Positions 1 to 8,794 of a stretch of 62,126 bases of DNA are shown here, in pieces. How positions within the stretch are numbered: the first letter of the stretch is position 1; every line of letters starts with the position of its first letter. Made by a program: the position numbers and the translations under genes. The notes beneath the pieces were generated by a model. The model ran no database searches. It saw only the letters and a program-made list of their open reading frames with translations, and was not told the origin of the DNA. The DNA is from Stenotrophomonas terrae. Its GTDB lineage: Bacteria; Pseudomonadota; Gammaproteobacteria; Xanthomonadales; Xanthomonadaceae. The stretch spans positions 1 through 62,126 of the forward strand of contig NZ_LDJJ01000047.1 of the NCBI RefSeq assembly GCF_001431465.1. Reading direction: 5' to 3'.

Positions 1-537
1 CCCTTCCTCAGGCGCATTGACTCCTCATTGTAGAAGCCACCGCAAGTGCCGGCCGGCCGCTCGGTTGCCCTACCCAACCATCTTACGCAAGACGCCCGCG
101 GATGAGCGGGCGTTTGTTTACGTCTTGATCGATGAGGCGATTCCGGTGCTTACCGGCCAGCTTGCGAATACACCGCTATCCCGCCTGAGCTACCGCCCTA
201 CGTGGTGAACCGAGCATAGCGCTACTCCGTACACAAAACCCCTGCTGCCAGCTACACCGGCGAGAGCCTGGCAAGCCACCCCAGAAGAGCGGCCTGCCAA
301 CAGGCAAACAATGCCACTCAGAAACGTGTGAACCCTACCCTGTCCACACGACATCTCCGCACCCTTCGTTGACCAACGCGCGCAAGCCAGCACCTTGAAC
401 AACGACACGGTCCCCACCTGACCTGACCCGCACTCACATCCGCGGCACTTCCATCTGCGCGGCCGTGCATGAGCTGCGTCGTCTCACCAAACGCGGCGCG
501 TCCTTTTAGAGATATCCAAACACCTGCAGCAACACCC
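1..537. other. Window-edge region without a convincing gene
   Basis: The stretch before the GH9 gene has short open frames on both strands, but none has a ribosome binding site, a recognisable domain or a plausible composition. The only clear element is the terminator-like hairpin at 93-120. The gene that this hairpin would end must lie left of the window. Confidence 0.5.
93..120 (+). terminator. Rho-independent terminator-like hairpin
   Basis: A 7-bp GC stem (CGCCCGC / GCGGGCG) with a 6-nt loop is followed by TTTGTTTA. The T-rich tail is on the plus strand, so it would stop transcription entering from the left edge. The parent gene is not visible. Confidence 0.55.
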
Positions 538-2409
538 TCAACCCTCACTCATCGCCATAGCGGCAAACAACATCCAGGTGGTGTGCGGAATCCACTGCTC
601 CACCCAACGCCACTGCTCCGAGTCGGGTCCGGGGGCGAAGCTGATGCCAGCGCCTATGTCGCTACCCGGTGCGCCGGTGATGCCGTTGGAAATACCACCG
701 ACGAACATTTCGCCCGCGCTCTCCAACACGGTCGGCGGATTCTTCTGGCCAAAACCGTACAGCATGGAGATACCGTAGGGGTTGCGCCCCAGCGTCCAGT
801 CGATCTGGTCCTGTGCATAGCCTGCACGCGCCGCTGACAGGCCGTAGCCCGCCTTGCCTTCAGCCGCCAGCTTGCGGCCACCTATCACCATCGCCGCGCC
901 CAGCGATGCCAGGCGGGCGCTCTCACCCTGCCACCAATAGCCGGTTTCATTGCGGTGCGGTATGAAGAAGCCTTCCAGCACCTCGCCTGCGGCCTTGCCA
1001 TCCTGGGCCAACTGGAAGCGCTGCCGGGCGTAGCCATACGGATTGGCTACCGAACCGGTGATCGCCAGTTCGTGCGCAAGTGCCGAACCGATTGCCGCCA
1101 GCGCCCGCTCGCGATCCGCCGACTGGGTTTCGATATCCACATAGGCGGACAGGCTGATCACCGGCAGGCCGGCTTCCGCTGCATGGTAGTAGGGCCGGCT
1201 GCCACCATCACTGATGAAGCCACCATCGGCTTGCTGGCGCGCCATCAAGCTGGCGGCGCGTTTGCGCGCATCCTGCAGGTAGCGCGAATGGCCCGTGGCA
1301 TTGTGCAGTTCCACCAGCGCCATCAACGCGGTGTAGTCATCGATGATGTTCTCCTTGCCGTCGGCGCAGTACTGCGGATTGAACTGCTGCAGGTGTGCAT
1401 AGGCGCGCTCGGCATCGGCCAGATATTGCGCGCCACTGAACTCCCCCTGCCGCCCGGATGCCTTGGCCAGCATCGATGCCCGCGCCAAGGCGGCGATGGC
1501 CATGCCGCCGCCGGCGCGGAATGCGGAGCGATAGAGCGTGGTGTAGGTTCCGGCCGCACCTTCATAGCCGGTCACCATGCGTTCGACACCTGGCGTGCCC
1601 CACTGGTCGAACACCGTCGTATAGAAATAACCGTCCGCATCGAGGATGCGGTGCAGGTAATCCGCGCCCCAGAACGCCTCGTCCTGCACCTGCTTCTGCA
1701 GCCCGTTTGCGGCAAACAGGCCCGCTCGTGCATGTGCCCCGTAGGCCAGCACCCATGCCGCCATCGATGCCTGCTGCGGATTGAAGTAATTGGCGTAACC
1801 CAGATGGGACAGGTATTTGCCCTTGTCGCCACCGGCGTCCTGCCAGCCACCCCAGACATCCACCTTGCGCGAGGTCTGGAAGACGCGCAGGTCGCGGTCG
1901 GCGGCATCGGTATGGCGGCTGCGCTGGAAGTAGCCCAGCAGCTGTGCGCCCGTGGTAGCAAACACCGCGTTGTCAGCGACCGTCATCGGCGCCGAGCGCA
2001 CGTGCTGCTGCCCCACCTGCACGTCCAGCTGGTACTGGCCGGCCTGCTCTGCATCGGTGAAATCGATGCGGAAGTACTGCTTGCCAGCGCCCCATTCGGA
2101 GAAACCCGGCAGCGGCTGCAGATCACCGCTACGCAGCGGCTGGCCATCGCGCAGCACCGTATAGGTGCCCGCGCTTGCCGCACCCACAGACTCAACCACC
2201 GCCAGCTTGGGCCCGCGCCGCTCCAATGCCACCTGGTTGATCTGCACCAGCAAGGGCTCGGTAGGCAGGCTCACCGATACGGTGGTCTTGGCCGGCTCCT
2301 CGGCCGGGGCGGCGGCTGCCACCGGCAGCAAACTGGACAGGGCCAGGGCCAGTGCGGCGTAGAGCTGGACGCTGGTCTTGCGGGAATGCGACAAAGGAGG
2401 CATCTGCAC
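538..2409 (-). CDS. Secreted GH9 family glycoside hydrolase, possibly an exo-glucosaminidase
   Basis: A 623-residue protein with an N-terminal signal peptide (hydrophobic 15-35), an Ig-like N domain of the CelD_N type at about 50-145 and a GH9 (alpha/alpha)6 barrel to the end. The catalytic-base motif GGWQDAGG is at 187-194 (Asp191 likely) and a candidate acid Glu is near 604 in VEQW. Most GH9 enzymes are endoglucanases, but a subgroup in chitin-degrading Vibrionaceae consists of exo-beta-D-glucosaminidases. The spacing after the motif (DAGGD instead of DAGD) and the neighbouring GH20 and ROK genes make an amino-sugar substrate more likely than cellulose; this is inference. It is transcribed away from the ROK gene, and the divergent region holds a dyad. 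Export to the periplasm or outside is expected. An alternative start is Met3. Confidence 0.85.
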   Translation of the reverse strand: MQMPPLSHSRKTSVQLYAALALALSSLLPVAAAAPAEEPAKTTVSVSLPTEPLLVQINQVALERRGPKLAVVESVGAASAGTYTVLRDGQPLRSGDLQPLPGFSEWGAGKQYFRIDFTDAEQAGQYQLDVQVGQQHVRSAPMTVADNAVFATTGAQLLGYFQRSRHTDAADRDLRVFQTSRKVDVWGGWQDAGGDKGKYLSHLGYANYFNPQQASMAAWVLAYGAHARAGLFAANGLQKQVQDEAFWGADYLHRILDADGYFYTTVFDQWGTPGVERMVTGYEGAAGTYTTLYRSAFRAGGGMAIAALARASMLAKASGRQGEFSGAQYLADAERAYAHLQQFNPQYCADGKENIIDDYTALMALVELHNATGHSRYLQDARKRAASLMARQQADGGFISDGGSRPYYHAAEAGLPVISLSAYVDIETQSADRERALAAIGSALAHELAITGSVANPYGYARQRFQLAQDGKAAGEVLEGFFIPHRNETGYWWQGESARLASLGAAMVIGGRKLAAEGKAGYGLSAARAGYAQDQIDWTLGRNPYGISMLYGFGQKNPPTVLESAGEMFVGGISNGITGAPGSDIGAGISFAPGPDSEQWRWVEQWIPHTTWMLFAAMAMSEG

Positions 2410-2433
2410 GGTTCCGGATAGACTAGGAAACGA

Positions 2434-2462
2434 AACTTAGCCATCCGGTCATCCCGCGTCAA
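2434..2462 (-). promoter_or_regulatory. Candidate sigma70 promoter of the GH9 gene
   Basis: On the minus strand TTGACG (2462-2457) is followed after 17 nt by TAAGTT (2439-2434), about 25 nt before the GH9 ATG. The -35 is strong and the -10 is poor, as expected for a regulated promoter. The T-rich block in front of it resembles the one before the kinase promoter at 3820. Confidence 0.45.
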
Positions 2463-2465
2463 TAA

Positions 2466-2484
2466 ATACTTCACGTGGATGTAT
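2466..2484. promoter_or_regulatory. 19-bp dyad, candidate operator of the ROK regulator
   Basis: ATACTTC-ACGTG-GATGTAT has two 7-bp arms with one internal mismatch around a 5-bp spacer. It lies between the divergent GH9 and ROK genes, just upstream of the GH9 -35 box. The position suits a local repressor. I found no second copy at the kinase or receptor promoters. Confidence 0.35.
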
Positions 2485-2538
2485 GAATAATACGGACACC
2501 TGTTCCACCTCCCCTACCCCCACGTTCACTCGGTTTCA

Positions 2539-3795
2539 ATGCCTATGAATATCGGCCGTGGCGCCACCCAGCAGTCCAGCGCCCCCTATAACCGTCGCCT
2601 TGTCCTGGATTTCATCCGCCAGCACGGCGCAGCGTCACGCAAGGACATCCAGGAAAAGGTCTCGCTCAGCCCGCAGACGGTGGCCAACATCACCAATGAG
2701 CTGGAGTCCATCGGCCTGATCGTCTCGCGCAGGCAGAAGGACCTGAAAACCCGCGGCCAGCCGCCCATCGCTTTCGAGATCAACCCGGACGCCGGTCAAT
2801 CCATCGGCATCAGCCTGGAGCCTGGCCGCGCCTCCGGCGCGCTGGTCAACCTGGTGGGGCAGATCGATGCCCGTTGCGAAGTGCGCCTGCAGGGCTGCGA
2901 TCGCGCGCAGTTGCTGGCCGGCCTGCTGGAGCTGGTCGCCAGCCTGCGCCGCCAGGCCAGCGCCCGGCTCTGGGGCATAGGCGTGGCCCTGCCCGGCCCG
3001 CTCGGCGATACCGAGCTGAGCTTTGTAGGCCCTACCGCACTGGAAGGCTGGAAGGATTTGTCCATCCTCGACCAACTGCAGGAAGCCACCGGCCTGCCGC
3101 TGTTCCATAGCGTGGACAGCGTCGCCGGCGCGCTCGGTGAAACCCTGTACGGGGTGGCCCGGCACCTGGACAACTTCTTCTATCTGCACCTGAGCATGGG
3201 TCTGGGCGGCTCGCTGATTGTCGGCCGCAACACCTACCGCGGCGCCGACGGCAACGCCACCGAGATCGGCCATGTGCCGGTCGTCCCCGGCGGCACGCCC
3301 TGCTACTGCGGCAACCAGGGCTGCCTGGAACGTTACCTCTCGCTGCACTCGCTGGCCGAGGCGCTGGGCCTGGATGACGGGCAGATACGCACCTCAGACC
3401 TGCTCAGCCGCCTGGACGACCCCAACGACCACGCACTGCAGCAATGGTGCCAGCAGGCAGCCCAACGCCTGCGCGACGCCATCTGCATGATCGAGAACCT
3501 GCTCGATCCACAGACCATCGTCATCGGCGGCTCGGCCCCGCAGAAGCTGGTGCAGCGCCTGGTCGAACTTGCCCAGCCCCTGCATCGCTCGGTCCGTGGC
3601 CGTCCGCAGCCCGAACTGCCGCGCATCAAGATCTCGCTGCGCGAAGAAGATTGCTCGCTGTTGGGCGCGGCAGTCCTGCCCATCCACGAATTGCTGTCAC
3701 CGCGGCTGGAAGGGGTCCAGCGCGACGATCAGGGCGAGGCCCAGGCCGCCGAGCTGCTCGGCCACCGCGCGGCGGCAGGCGGGCGCCGGATTTAA
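2539..3795 (+). CDS. ROK family transcriptional repressor with N-terminal winged helix
   Basis: 418 residues. An N-terminal MarR-like winged helix-turn-helix (about 18-80, helix KVSLSPQTVANITNEL) is followed by a ROK domain (about 90-395). The ROK zinc-site signature is complete: His near 245 in EIGHVP, then CYCGNQGCLE with Cys at about 254, 256 and 261. NagC, Mlc and XylR share this layout and release DNA on binding a sugar or sugar phosphate. It is divergent from the GH9 gene and lies 60 bp before the sugar kinase, so it very likely controls this locus. The inducer cannot be read from the sequence; an amino sugar is the best guess from context. Confidence 0.9.
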   Translation: MPMNIGRGATQQSSAPYNRRLVLDFIRQHGAASRKDIQEKVSLSPQTVANITNELESIGLIVSRRQKDLKTRGQPPIAFEINPDAGQSIGISLEPGRASGALVNLVGQIDARCEVRLQGCDRAQLLAGLLELVASLRRQASARLWGIGVALPGPLGDTELSFVGPTALEGWKDLSILDQLQEATGLPLFHSVDSVAGALGETLYGVARHLDNFFYLHLSMGLGGSLIVGRNTYRGADGNATEIGHVPVVPGGTPCYCGNQGCLERYLSLHSLAEALGLDDGQIRTSDLLSRLDDPNDHALQQWCQQAAQRLRDAICMIENLLDPQTIVIGGSAPQKLVQRLVELAQPLHRSVRGRPQPELPRIKISLREEDCSLLGAAVLPIHELLSPRLEGVQRDDQGEAQAAELLGHRAAAGGRRI

Positions 3796-3819
3796 TTAAA
3801 CTTCCACTGGATATTTTTA

Positions 3820-3856
3820 TTGACAGGCTCAAATTGGGGTGACTATAGTCGCCCCA
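3820..3856 (+). promoter_or_regulatory. Strong sigma70 promoter giving an apparently leaderless kinase mRNA
   Basis: A consensus -35 TTGACA (3820-3825) and a -10 TATAGT (3844-3849) are separated by 18 nt, with a T-rich block upstream. Normal spacing puts the start of transcription at or within 1-2 nt of A3856, the first base of the kinase ATG. No Shine-Dalgarno sequence precedes that ATG. Confidence 0.7.
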
Positions 3857-4803
3857 TGAGCAACGATCAGCCCCAGTTCAGCATTATTGGCGACGTCAGC
3901 GTGGACCTGGTTCTGGGTACGCTGAGCCGTTGGCCCGAGATCGGTACCGAGCAGCTGCTGCCCCGCAGTGAGCTGCGCGCCGGCGGTTCAGCGGCAAACT
4001 CGGCACTGGCCGCCCGCCATCTCGGGCTGAGCCCACGCCTGATTGGTGCAATCGGCGACGACGACCTCGCCCAGTGGCTGCTGCTGCAACTGGCCGGCAT
4101 CGATGTCGAACTGCAGCGCTGCGCCAGCGACACCACCATGTCGGTGGGGCTGTTGCACGCCGATGGCGAGCGCACCTTTTTCACCAGTTGCGGGCATCTG
4201 CAGCACCTGACCCCGGCCTTTGTGCTGGCACACCTGCCGCAGGCAGCGGCTGGCAGCATCGCCCTGTTCACCGCGCCCTTCCTGCTGCCCAACCTGCGCG
4301 CGCAGTTCTGCGAACTGCTGGTCGAGGCCTCGGCCCGCGGCTATCAGGTTGCGCTGGATACCGGCTGGCCGCCCGAGGGCTGGACCTCGCAGGTACTTGA
4401 GGAAGTCGAAGGCTGGCTGGCGCATTGCGACCATCTGCTGCTCAACGAACTTGAAACAATGAGCATCGCCGGCAACCAGCAACTGCAGCCGGCCGTGCAA
4501 CAGGTGGCCCGCCTGCTCAAGCCCGGCGCCCACCTGATCGTCAAGCTGGGTGCTGCCGGCGCACTGGGCCAGGTCAACGGCCACAGCACCCGCTACACCG
4601 GCATAGCGGCCGCCGACATCTTCGACACCGTCGGCGCCGGCGACAGCTTCAACACCGGCTACCTGGCGGCATCCTTGAACCACGCCAACCTGCACGATGC
4701 ACTGGCTGCGGGTTGCCGCACCGCTGCAGCAATCCTGCCGCGCTTCCCCCGCAAGAGCATCGCGGCGGGCGAGCTCTCCCATTGCCTGCAGTCGTATCCC
4801 TGA
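3856..4803 (+). CDS. PfkB (ribokinase) family sugar kinase
   Basis: 315 residues with both PfkB signatures: an N-terminal substrate-binding Gly-rich segment (RAGGSAANSA, about 46-55) and a C-terminal ATP/anion-hole motif DTVGAGDSF with the catalytic Asp near 263. It should phosphorylate a monosaccharide in the cytosol; the exact sugar is not determinable. The start was set at 3856 because the promoter -10 lies only 7 bp upstream; a start at 3820 would sit inside the -35 box. The next gene begins 16 bp after the stop, so kinase, transporter and receptor probably form one operon. Confidence 0.88.
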   Translation: MSNDQPQFSIIGDVSVDLVLGTLSRWPEIGTEQLLPRSELRAGGSAANSALAARHLGLSPRLIGAIGDDDLAQWLLLQLAGIDVELQRCASDTTMSVGLLHADGERTFFTSCGHLQHLTPAFVLAHLPQAAAGSIALFTAPFLLPNLRAQFCELLVEASARGYQVALDTGWPPEGWTSQVLEEVEGWLAHCDHLLLNELETMSIAGNQQLQPAVQQVARLLKPGAHLIVKLGAAGALGQVNGHSTRYTGIAAADIFDTVGAGDSFNTGYLAASLNHANLHDALAAGCRTAAAILPRFPRKSIAAGELSHCLQSYP

Positions 4804-4819
4804 CCCCGGAGCCACGACC

Positions 4820-6037
4820 ATGACGCACCGGCCGTTGATCATCAGCTACATCCTCCTGATCTGGTTCGCCATCTCCTTCATCACCAATCTGATCGGGCCG
4901 CTGATGCCGATCGCCATCCAGGATTTCAAGCTGAGCCTGACCATGGCCGGCTTCATGCCGTTCTCGTTCTTCCTCGCCTACGGTTTGATCTCGATACCCG
5001 GCGGCATGCTGATCGAGGTCCGCGGCACCCGCTTCACTCTCTTTACCGCCTTCGCACTGAATTTCATCGGTGCCATGGCCATCGCGGTGATGCCCGGCTA
5101 CGTCTCGGTCGTCGCCGGCCTGTTCGTCATCGGCCTGGGCATGGCACTGCTGCAGGTGGTGATCAATCCCTTGATGCGCACCGCTGCCGGCGAACAGCAT
5201 TTCGCGTTCTATTCGGTGATGGCGCAGCTGGTGTTCGGCCTGGCCTCCTTCCTCAGCCCTCTGGCATTCCGGCTGTACATGCAGCGCCCGGACGTACAGG
5301 GGCAGCCATTGGCCTGGCTGGCTTTCTATTGGTATTTCGCTGCGGCCTTCGTGCTGCTGGCCCTGCTCAACTACAAACTGCCCTTGCCAACCGTGCAGCT
5401 GAAAGACGATGAACGCGCCGGCAGCCGCGCGGTATACGGCAGCCTGCTGCGGCGCCGCGATGTGCGCCTGTTTTTCCTGGCCATCGTCGCCTATGTCGGC
5501 ACCGAGCAATCCATCGCCAACTGGATGTCGCAGTTCCTGCACAGCTATCACGGCCTGTCGGCCACCGAACAGGGCGCCATCGCCGTCAGCCGCTTCTGGG
5601 GCCTGATGTCGCTGGGCTGCCTGGCCGGGTTGGGGCTGCTGAAACTGCTGGATTCCAAACTGGTATTGGCAATTTTCTCAACGCTGGCCATTGCCTGCCT
5701 TGCACTCGCCCTTTTCGGCCCGGCAGCCATCTCTCTGTTGGCCTTTCCTGCTGCGGGCTTTTTCTTGTCGGTGATGTTCTCGGTGATCTTTTCGCTGGGC
5801 CTGAACTCGGTCACCCAACACCACGGGGCGTTCTCGGGAATCCTGTGCAGCGGCATCCTCGGTGGCGCCATCGTGCCGCTATTGATCGGCGTGGTCGGTG
5901 ACCACCTTGGCCTGCGCGCAGGCATGTCGCTGATCTTCATTCCCTTGCTCTACATCCTCAGCGTCAGCGCCTGGGCCAGGCCGCTGGTGCGCAACCAGAC
6001 TGTTTATTCCGGGAAGAACACCCCCGCCTCGCCCTGA
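4820..6037 (+). CDS. FucP/GluP-type (FHS) major facilitator sugar transporter
   Basis: 405 residues, almost entirely hydrophobic, with about 12 membrane segments. The first half resembles the fucose/glucose:H+ symporter subfamily (FAISFITNLIGPLMP at the start, PGGMLIEVRG after helix 2, then an NP motif in INPLMRTAAG). It would carry the released monosaccharide or small oligosaccharide across the inner membrane. The start at 4820 has GGAG upstream and lies just after the kinase stop; the in-frame extension upstream overlaps the kinase and lacks hydrophobic character. Such transporters (NagP-like) serve GlcNAc uptake in related bacteria, which fits the context but is not proven. Confidence 0.85.
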   Translation: MTHRPLIISYILLIWFAISFITNLIGPLMPIAIQDFKLSLTMAGFMPFSFFLAYGLISIPGGMLIEVRGTRFTLFTAFALNFIGAMAIAVMPGYVSVVAGLFVIGLGMALLQVVINPLMRTAAGEQHFAFYSVMAQLVFGLASFLSPLAFRLYMQRPDVQGQPLAWLAFYWYFAAAFVLLALLNYKLPLPTVQLKDDERAGSRAVYGSLLRRRDVRLFFLAIVAYVGTEQSIANWMSQFLHSYHGLSATEQGAIAVSRFWGLMSLGCLAGLGLLKLLDSKLVLAIFSTLAIACLALALFGPAAISLLAFPAAGFFLSVMFSVIFSLGLNSVTQHHGAFSGILCSGILGGAIVPLLIGVVGDHLGLRAGMSLIFIPLLYILSVSAWARPLVRNQTVYSGKNTPASP

Positions 6038-6104
6038 TCGGGCAACCGCTGCAACCACCGCGCGGGCCTGCCGGCCCAAGTCGCCGCACAACCAGGAGCC
6101 AACA

Positions 6105-8774
6105 ATGAGAAAGCATCCCAGCGCTGTTCGACCGACCGGCATCGCCGCCGCGGTGGCAGCGGTATTGATCAGCTGTGCGGCCGCGCCGGCGCTGGCGCAG
6201 TCCACCGGCACAGACGAGGAGCAGAAGCCCAGCACCGGCAACGCCCAAACCACGCTGGAAACGGTGCGTGTGTCCGCCACCCGCGTTGAATCCGACCTGC
6301 TGAAAACGCCGGTCACCGTTACCGCCGTCACCCAGGAAGCACTGACCCGCGAAGGCATCCGCGACGTGCGCGGCCTGTCTGGCAGCATGCCCAACCTGCA
6401 GATTGCCAACGGCCCGGATTCCGGCGTGCAGGTCAGCATCCGCGGCATCGGCGCCAACAACTTCACCGAGATCGGCGACCCTGCCGTTGGCCTGCATGTG
6501 GCCGGCCTGTACTCGCCGCGGCCGCAGGGCGCGCTGGCGCTTATGTTCGACGTGGACCAGGTGGAAGTACTGCGCGGTCCACAGGGCACCTTGTTCGGGC
6601 GCAACTCCACCGGCGGCAGCATCAACATCATTCCGGCCAAGCCGCGCTTCGATTCCACCTTCGGCAGCACCGAGCTTGAGCTCGGCAGCTACAACCTGCG
6701 CCAGCTCAATCTGATCCAGAACTTCGCGGTCAGCGAGCGCTTCGCGCTGCGCGTGGCGGCAACCAAGGTCGAGCGTGATGGCTGGATCGACCAGCAGCAG
6801 GATTTCACCGATGTGAACATCCCCGAGCGCGGTTTCATCGCCGATGGCATCCCCGACGTGGACCAGCGCCGCAACCGCAAGGTCTCGCGCAAGGACTACT
6901 ACTACAACCGCGATGAGTGGGCAGCGCGCATCGCCGCACGCTTCGCCATTACCGACGATGTCGAGTGGCTGCTGTCCTACGAGAAGTTCCAGAACTCCGG
7001 TGCCGGCCAGGTTGGGGTGAAGGACTGCGACCAGGCTGCCGGCACCCGCTTCGCCTGCGAAGGCGGCAAGTGGGACGTGAAGATCAACGTGCCCGGCCGC
7101 ACCGACATGTCGATCGACACCGTGCGCTCCAACCTCAACTGGTTCCTCAGCGACAGCAACAGCATCGAGTACAGCGTGGCCTTCGCCAACCAGAAGCGCT
7201 TCCAGATGTCCGACGATGATGGCGGCTACCACGAGATCCCCTCGCAGGTAACCGCCACCCTGCCGGTGCCTGCAGAGGGCGACTGGGGGGTCTGGCCGGT
7301 GCGCGACAACACCTCGATAACTCTGGACTCGCAATACAAATCATTCGTCCACGAGCTGCAGTTCAAGCATCAGGGCGAGCGTTTGAACCTGGTCTCCGGT
7401 TTGTTCTGGATGCGCGAGAAGAACGCGATCAACTACGCGCAGGAAATGCTGGTCAACGCACCCTACGGGTTTCCAATCAGCCAGTTTTATCACCAGCCTG
7501 ATCGCCAGATCGACGCCAAGGCGATCTTCTCGCAGGCCGATTGGCACTTCGCACCAACCTGGACCGCCACGCTGGGCGCACGCTACAGCCGTGACTCCAA
7601 GACCGATCGCGGCGGCCAGGTGTATGGCGGCTGGGATGCCACCTCGGCGGCCTATTACAACGACTTGTACAACCCGGGTACGCCGGGCGAGCCTGGCTTC
7701 CGCCCGCACAATGGCCGCGACCTGACCGAGCAGATGGGCCCGTTCGGTGGCATCGATGCCTACAAGCTGTGGGGCCCGCCGGCGGAAAACGCCCACTCCG
7801 AATCATGGAGCAAGGTCACCTGGCGTCTGGGCCTGACCAAGGACCTGTCCGAGGACGAAATTCTGTTCACCTCCTTGTCCACCGGCTACAAGGCCGGCGG
7901 CTTCGGCGACAAGGACGATATCTGCGGCGGCAAGGACTGCCTGGATGGCCCGGCAGGCCCGCAGTATTCCTTCTTCCCCTACAAGCCGGAAACCATCACC
8001 AACCTGGAGATCGGCTACAAGGGACTGCTGCTGGACAAGCGCCTGAGCCTGGCGGTCACCGCGTTCTACAGCCGCTACAAGGACATGCAGGTCACCGGCG
8101 ATTTCTATGCGGCCAAGGTGCACGTCAACGAACCCTGCCCGGATTGGGACCCGACCTGCGATGTGATCAAGAAGTGGCAGACGGTGAACGTCGGCACGGT
8201 GAACATCCCCGGCCTGGAAGTGGAAGTGGACTACCTGCCCACCCCCAACACGCGTATCGGCGGCTTCTTCTCGTACATCAACAGCAAGATCAAGGACTAC
8301 CCGACCTTCAGCGATGAGTGGAACTGCGGCGTGCGCGAAGAATTCGGCGCCGTGCCCTGCCCCGATCCGTATACCGGTCCGGACCCCACCCTGGCCGGCC
8401 GCCAGATCTACGACATCACCGGCAACCACCTGCCGATGACGCCCAAGTTCACCGCCGGCGTCAACGTCTCCCACACGTTCAAGTTCGGCAATGGTTACGA
8501 GCTGGTGCCGTGGTTCAACGTGAAGTGGCAGGACAAGATGTACTTCACCCTGCGCAACATCGACAACCCGCACATCTCCGATGGCCAGAAGGCCTATGCC
8601 ACCGTTGATGCCAGCCTCAGCCTGCAGTCACCCTCGTTCTGGCGCGCCGAGCTGTACGTGCTCAACGCCACCGACAAGATGACCAAGAACTGGGCCGACG
8701 ACGCCGGCGGCTTCATCCGCGCCTATTGGAACGACCCGCGCACCGTAGGCCTGCGCGTGCGCTTCGATTACTGA
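6105..8774 (+). CDS. TonB-dependent outer-membrane receptor of the glycan locus
   Basis: 889 residues with a signal peptide (to about residue 32, ending ALAQ), a plug domain (about 50-165, with VSIRGIG and VEVLRGPQGTLFGRNSTGG) and a 22-strand barrel ending in an aromatic C terminus (RFDY). It should import a substrate too large for porins using TonB energy. A good ribosome binding site (AGGAG) precedes the ATG. Its position last in the kinase-transporter operon and next to two glycosidases suggests an oligosaccharide and not an iron chelate, although the plug alone cannot separate these. I see no N-terminal sigma/anti-sigma signalling extension. Confidence 0.9.
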   Translation: MRKHPSAVRPTGIAAAVAAVLISCAAAPALAQSTGTDEEQKPSTGNAQTTLETVRVSATRVESDLLKTPVTVTAVTQEALTREGIRDVRGLSGSMPNLQIANGPDSGVQVSIRGIGANNFTEIGDPAVGLHVAGLYSPRPQGALALMFDVDQVEVLRGPQGTLFGRNSTGGSINIIPAKPRFDSTFGSTELELGSYNLRQLNLIQNFAVSERFALRVAATKVERDGWIDQQQDFTDVNIPERGFIADGIPDVDQRRNRKVSRKDYYYNRDEWAARIAARFAITDDVEWLLSYEKFQNSGAGQVGVKDCDQAAGTRFACEGGKWDVKINVPGRTDMSIDTVRSNLNWFLSDSNSIEYSVAFANQKRFQMSDDDGGYHEIPSQVTATLPVPAEGDWGVWPVRDNTSITLDSQYKSFVHELQFKHQGERLNLVSGLFWMREKNAINYAQEMLVNAPYGFPISQFYHQPDRQIDAKAIFSQADWHFAPTWTATLGARYSRDSKTDRGGQVYGGWDATSAAYYNDLYNPGTPGEPGFRPHNGRDLTEQMGPFGGIDAYKLWGPPAENAHSESWSKVTWRLGLTKDLSEDEILFTSLSTGYKAGGFGDKDDICGGKDCLDGPAGPQYSFFPYKPETITNLEIGYKGLLLDKRLSLAVTAFYSRYKDMQVTGDFYAAKVHVNEPCPDWDPTCDVIKKWQTVNVGTVNIPGLEVEVDYLPTPNTRIGGFFSYINSKIKDYPTFSDEWNCGVREEFGAVPCPDPYTGPDPTLAGRQIYDITGNHLPMTPKFTAGVNVSHTFKFGNGYELVPWFNVKWQDKMYFTLRNIDNPHISDGQKAYATVDASLSLQSPSFWRAELYVLNATDKMTKNWADDAGGFIRAYWNDPRTVGLRVRFDY

Positions 8775-8794
8775 GGTCTGCATCTGGTGTTGAA

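Noticed and set aside
140..205. tRNA-like words (GGGCGGTAGCTCAG on the minus strand)
   Set aside because: The D-arm and acceptor stems do not pair and no anticodon or T arm follows. It resembles a tRNA start only in one short word.
538..2409. Plain cellulase annotation for the GH9 protein
   Set aside because: No cellulose-binding module or cellulose-related neighbours are present. The active-site spacing and amino-sugar context make this label too specific.
955..2421. Long open frame antisense to the GH9 gene
   Set aside because: It mirrors the codon bias of the GH9 gene at high GC. It has no domain, no ribosome binding site and a composition typical of antisense shadows.
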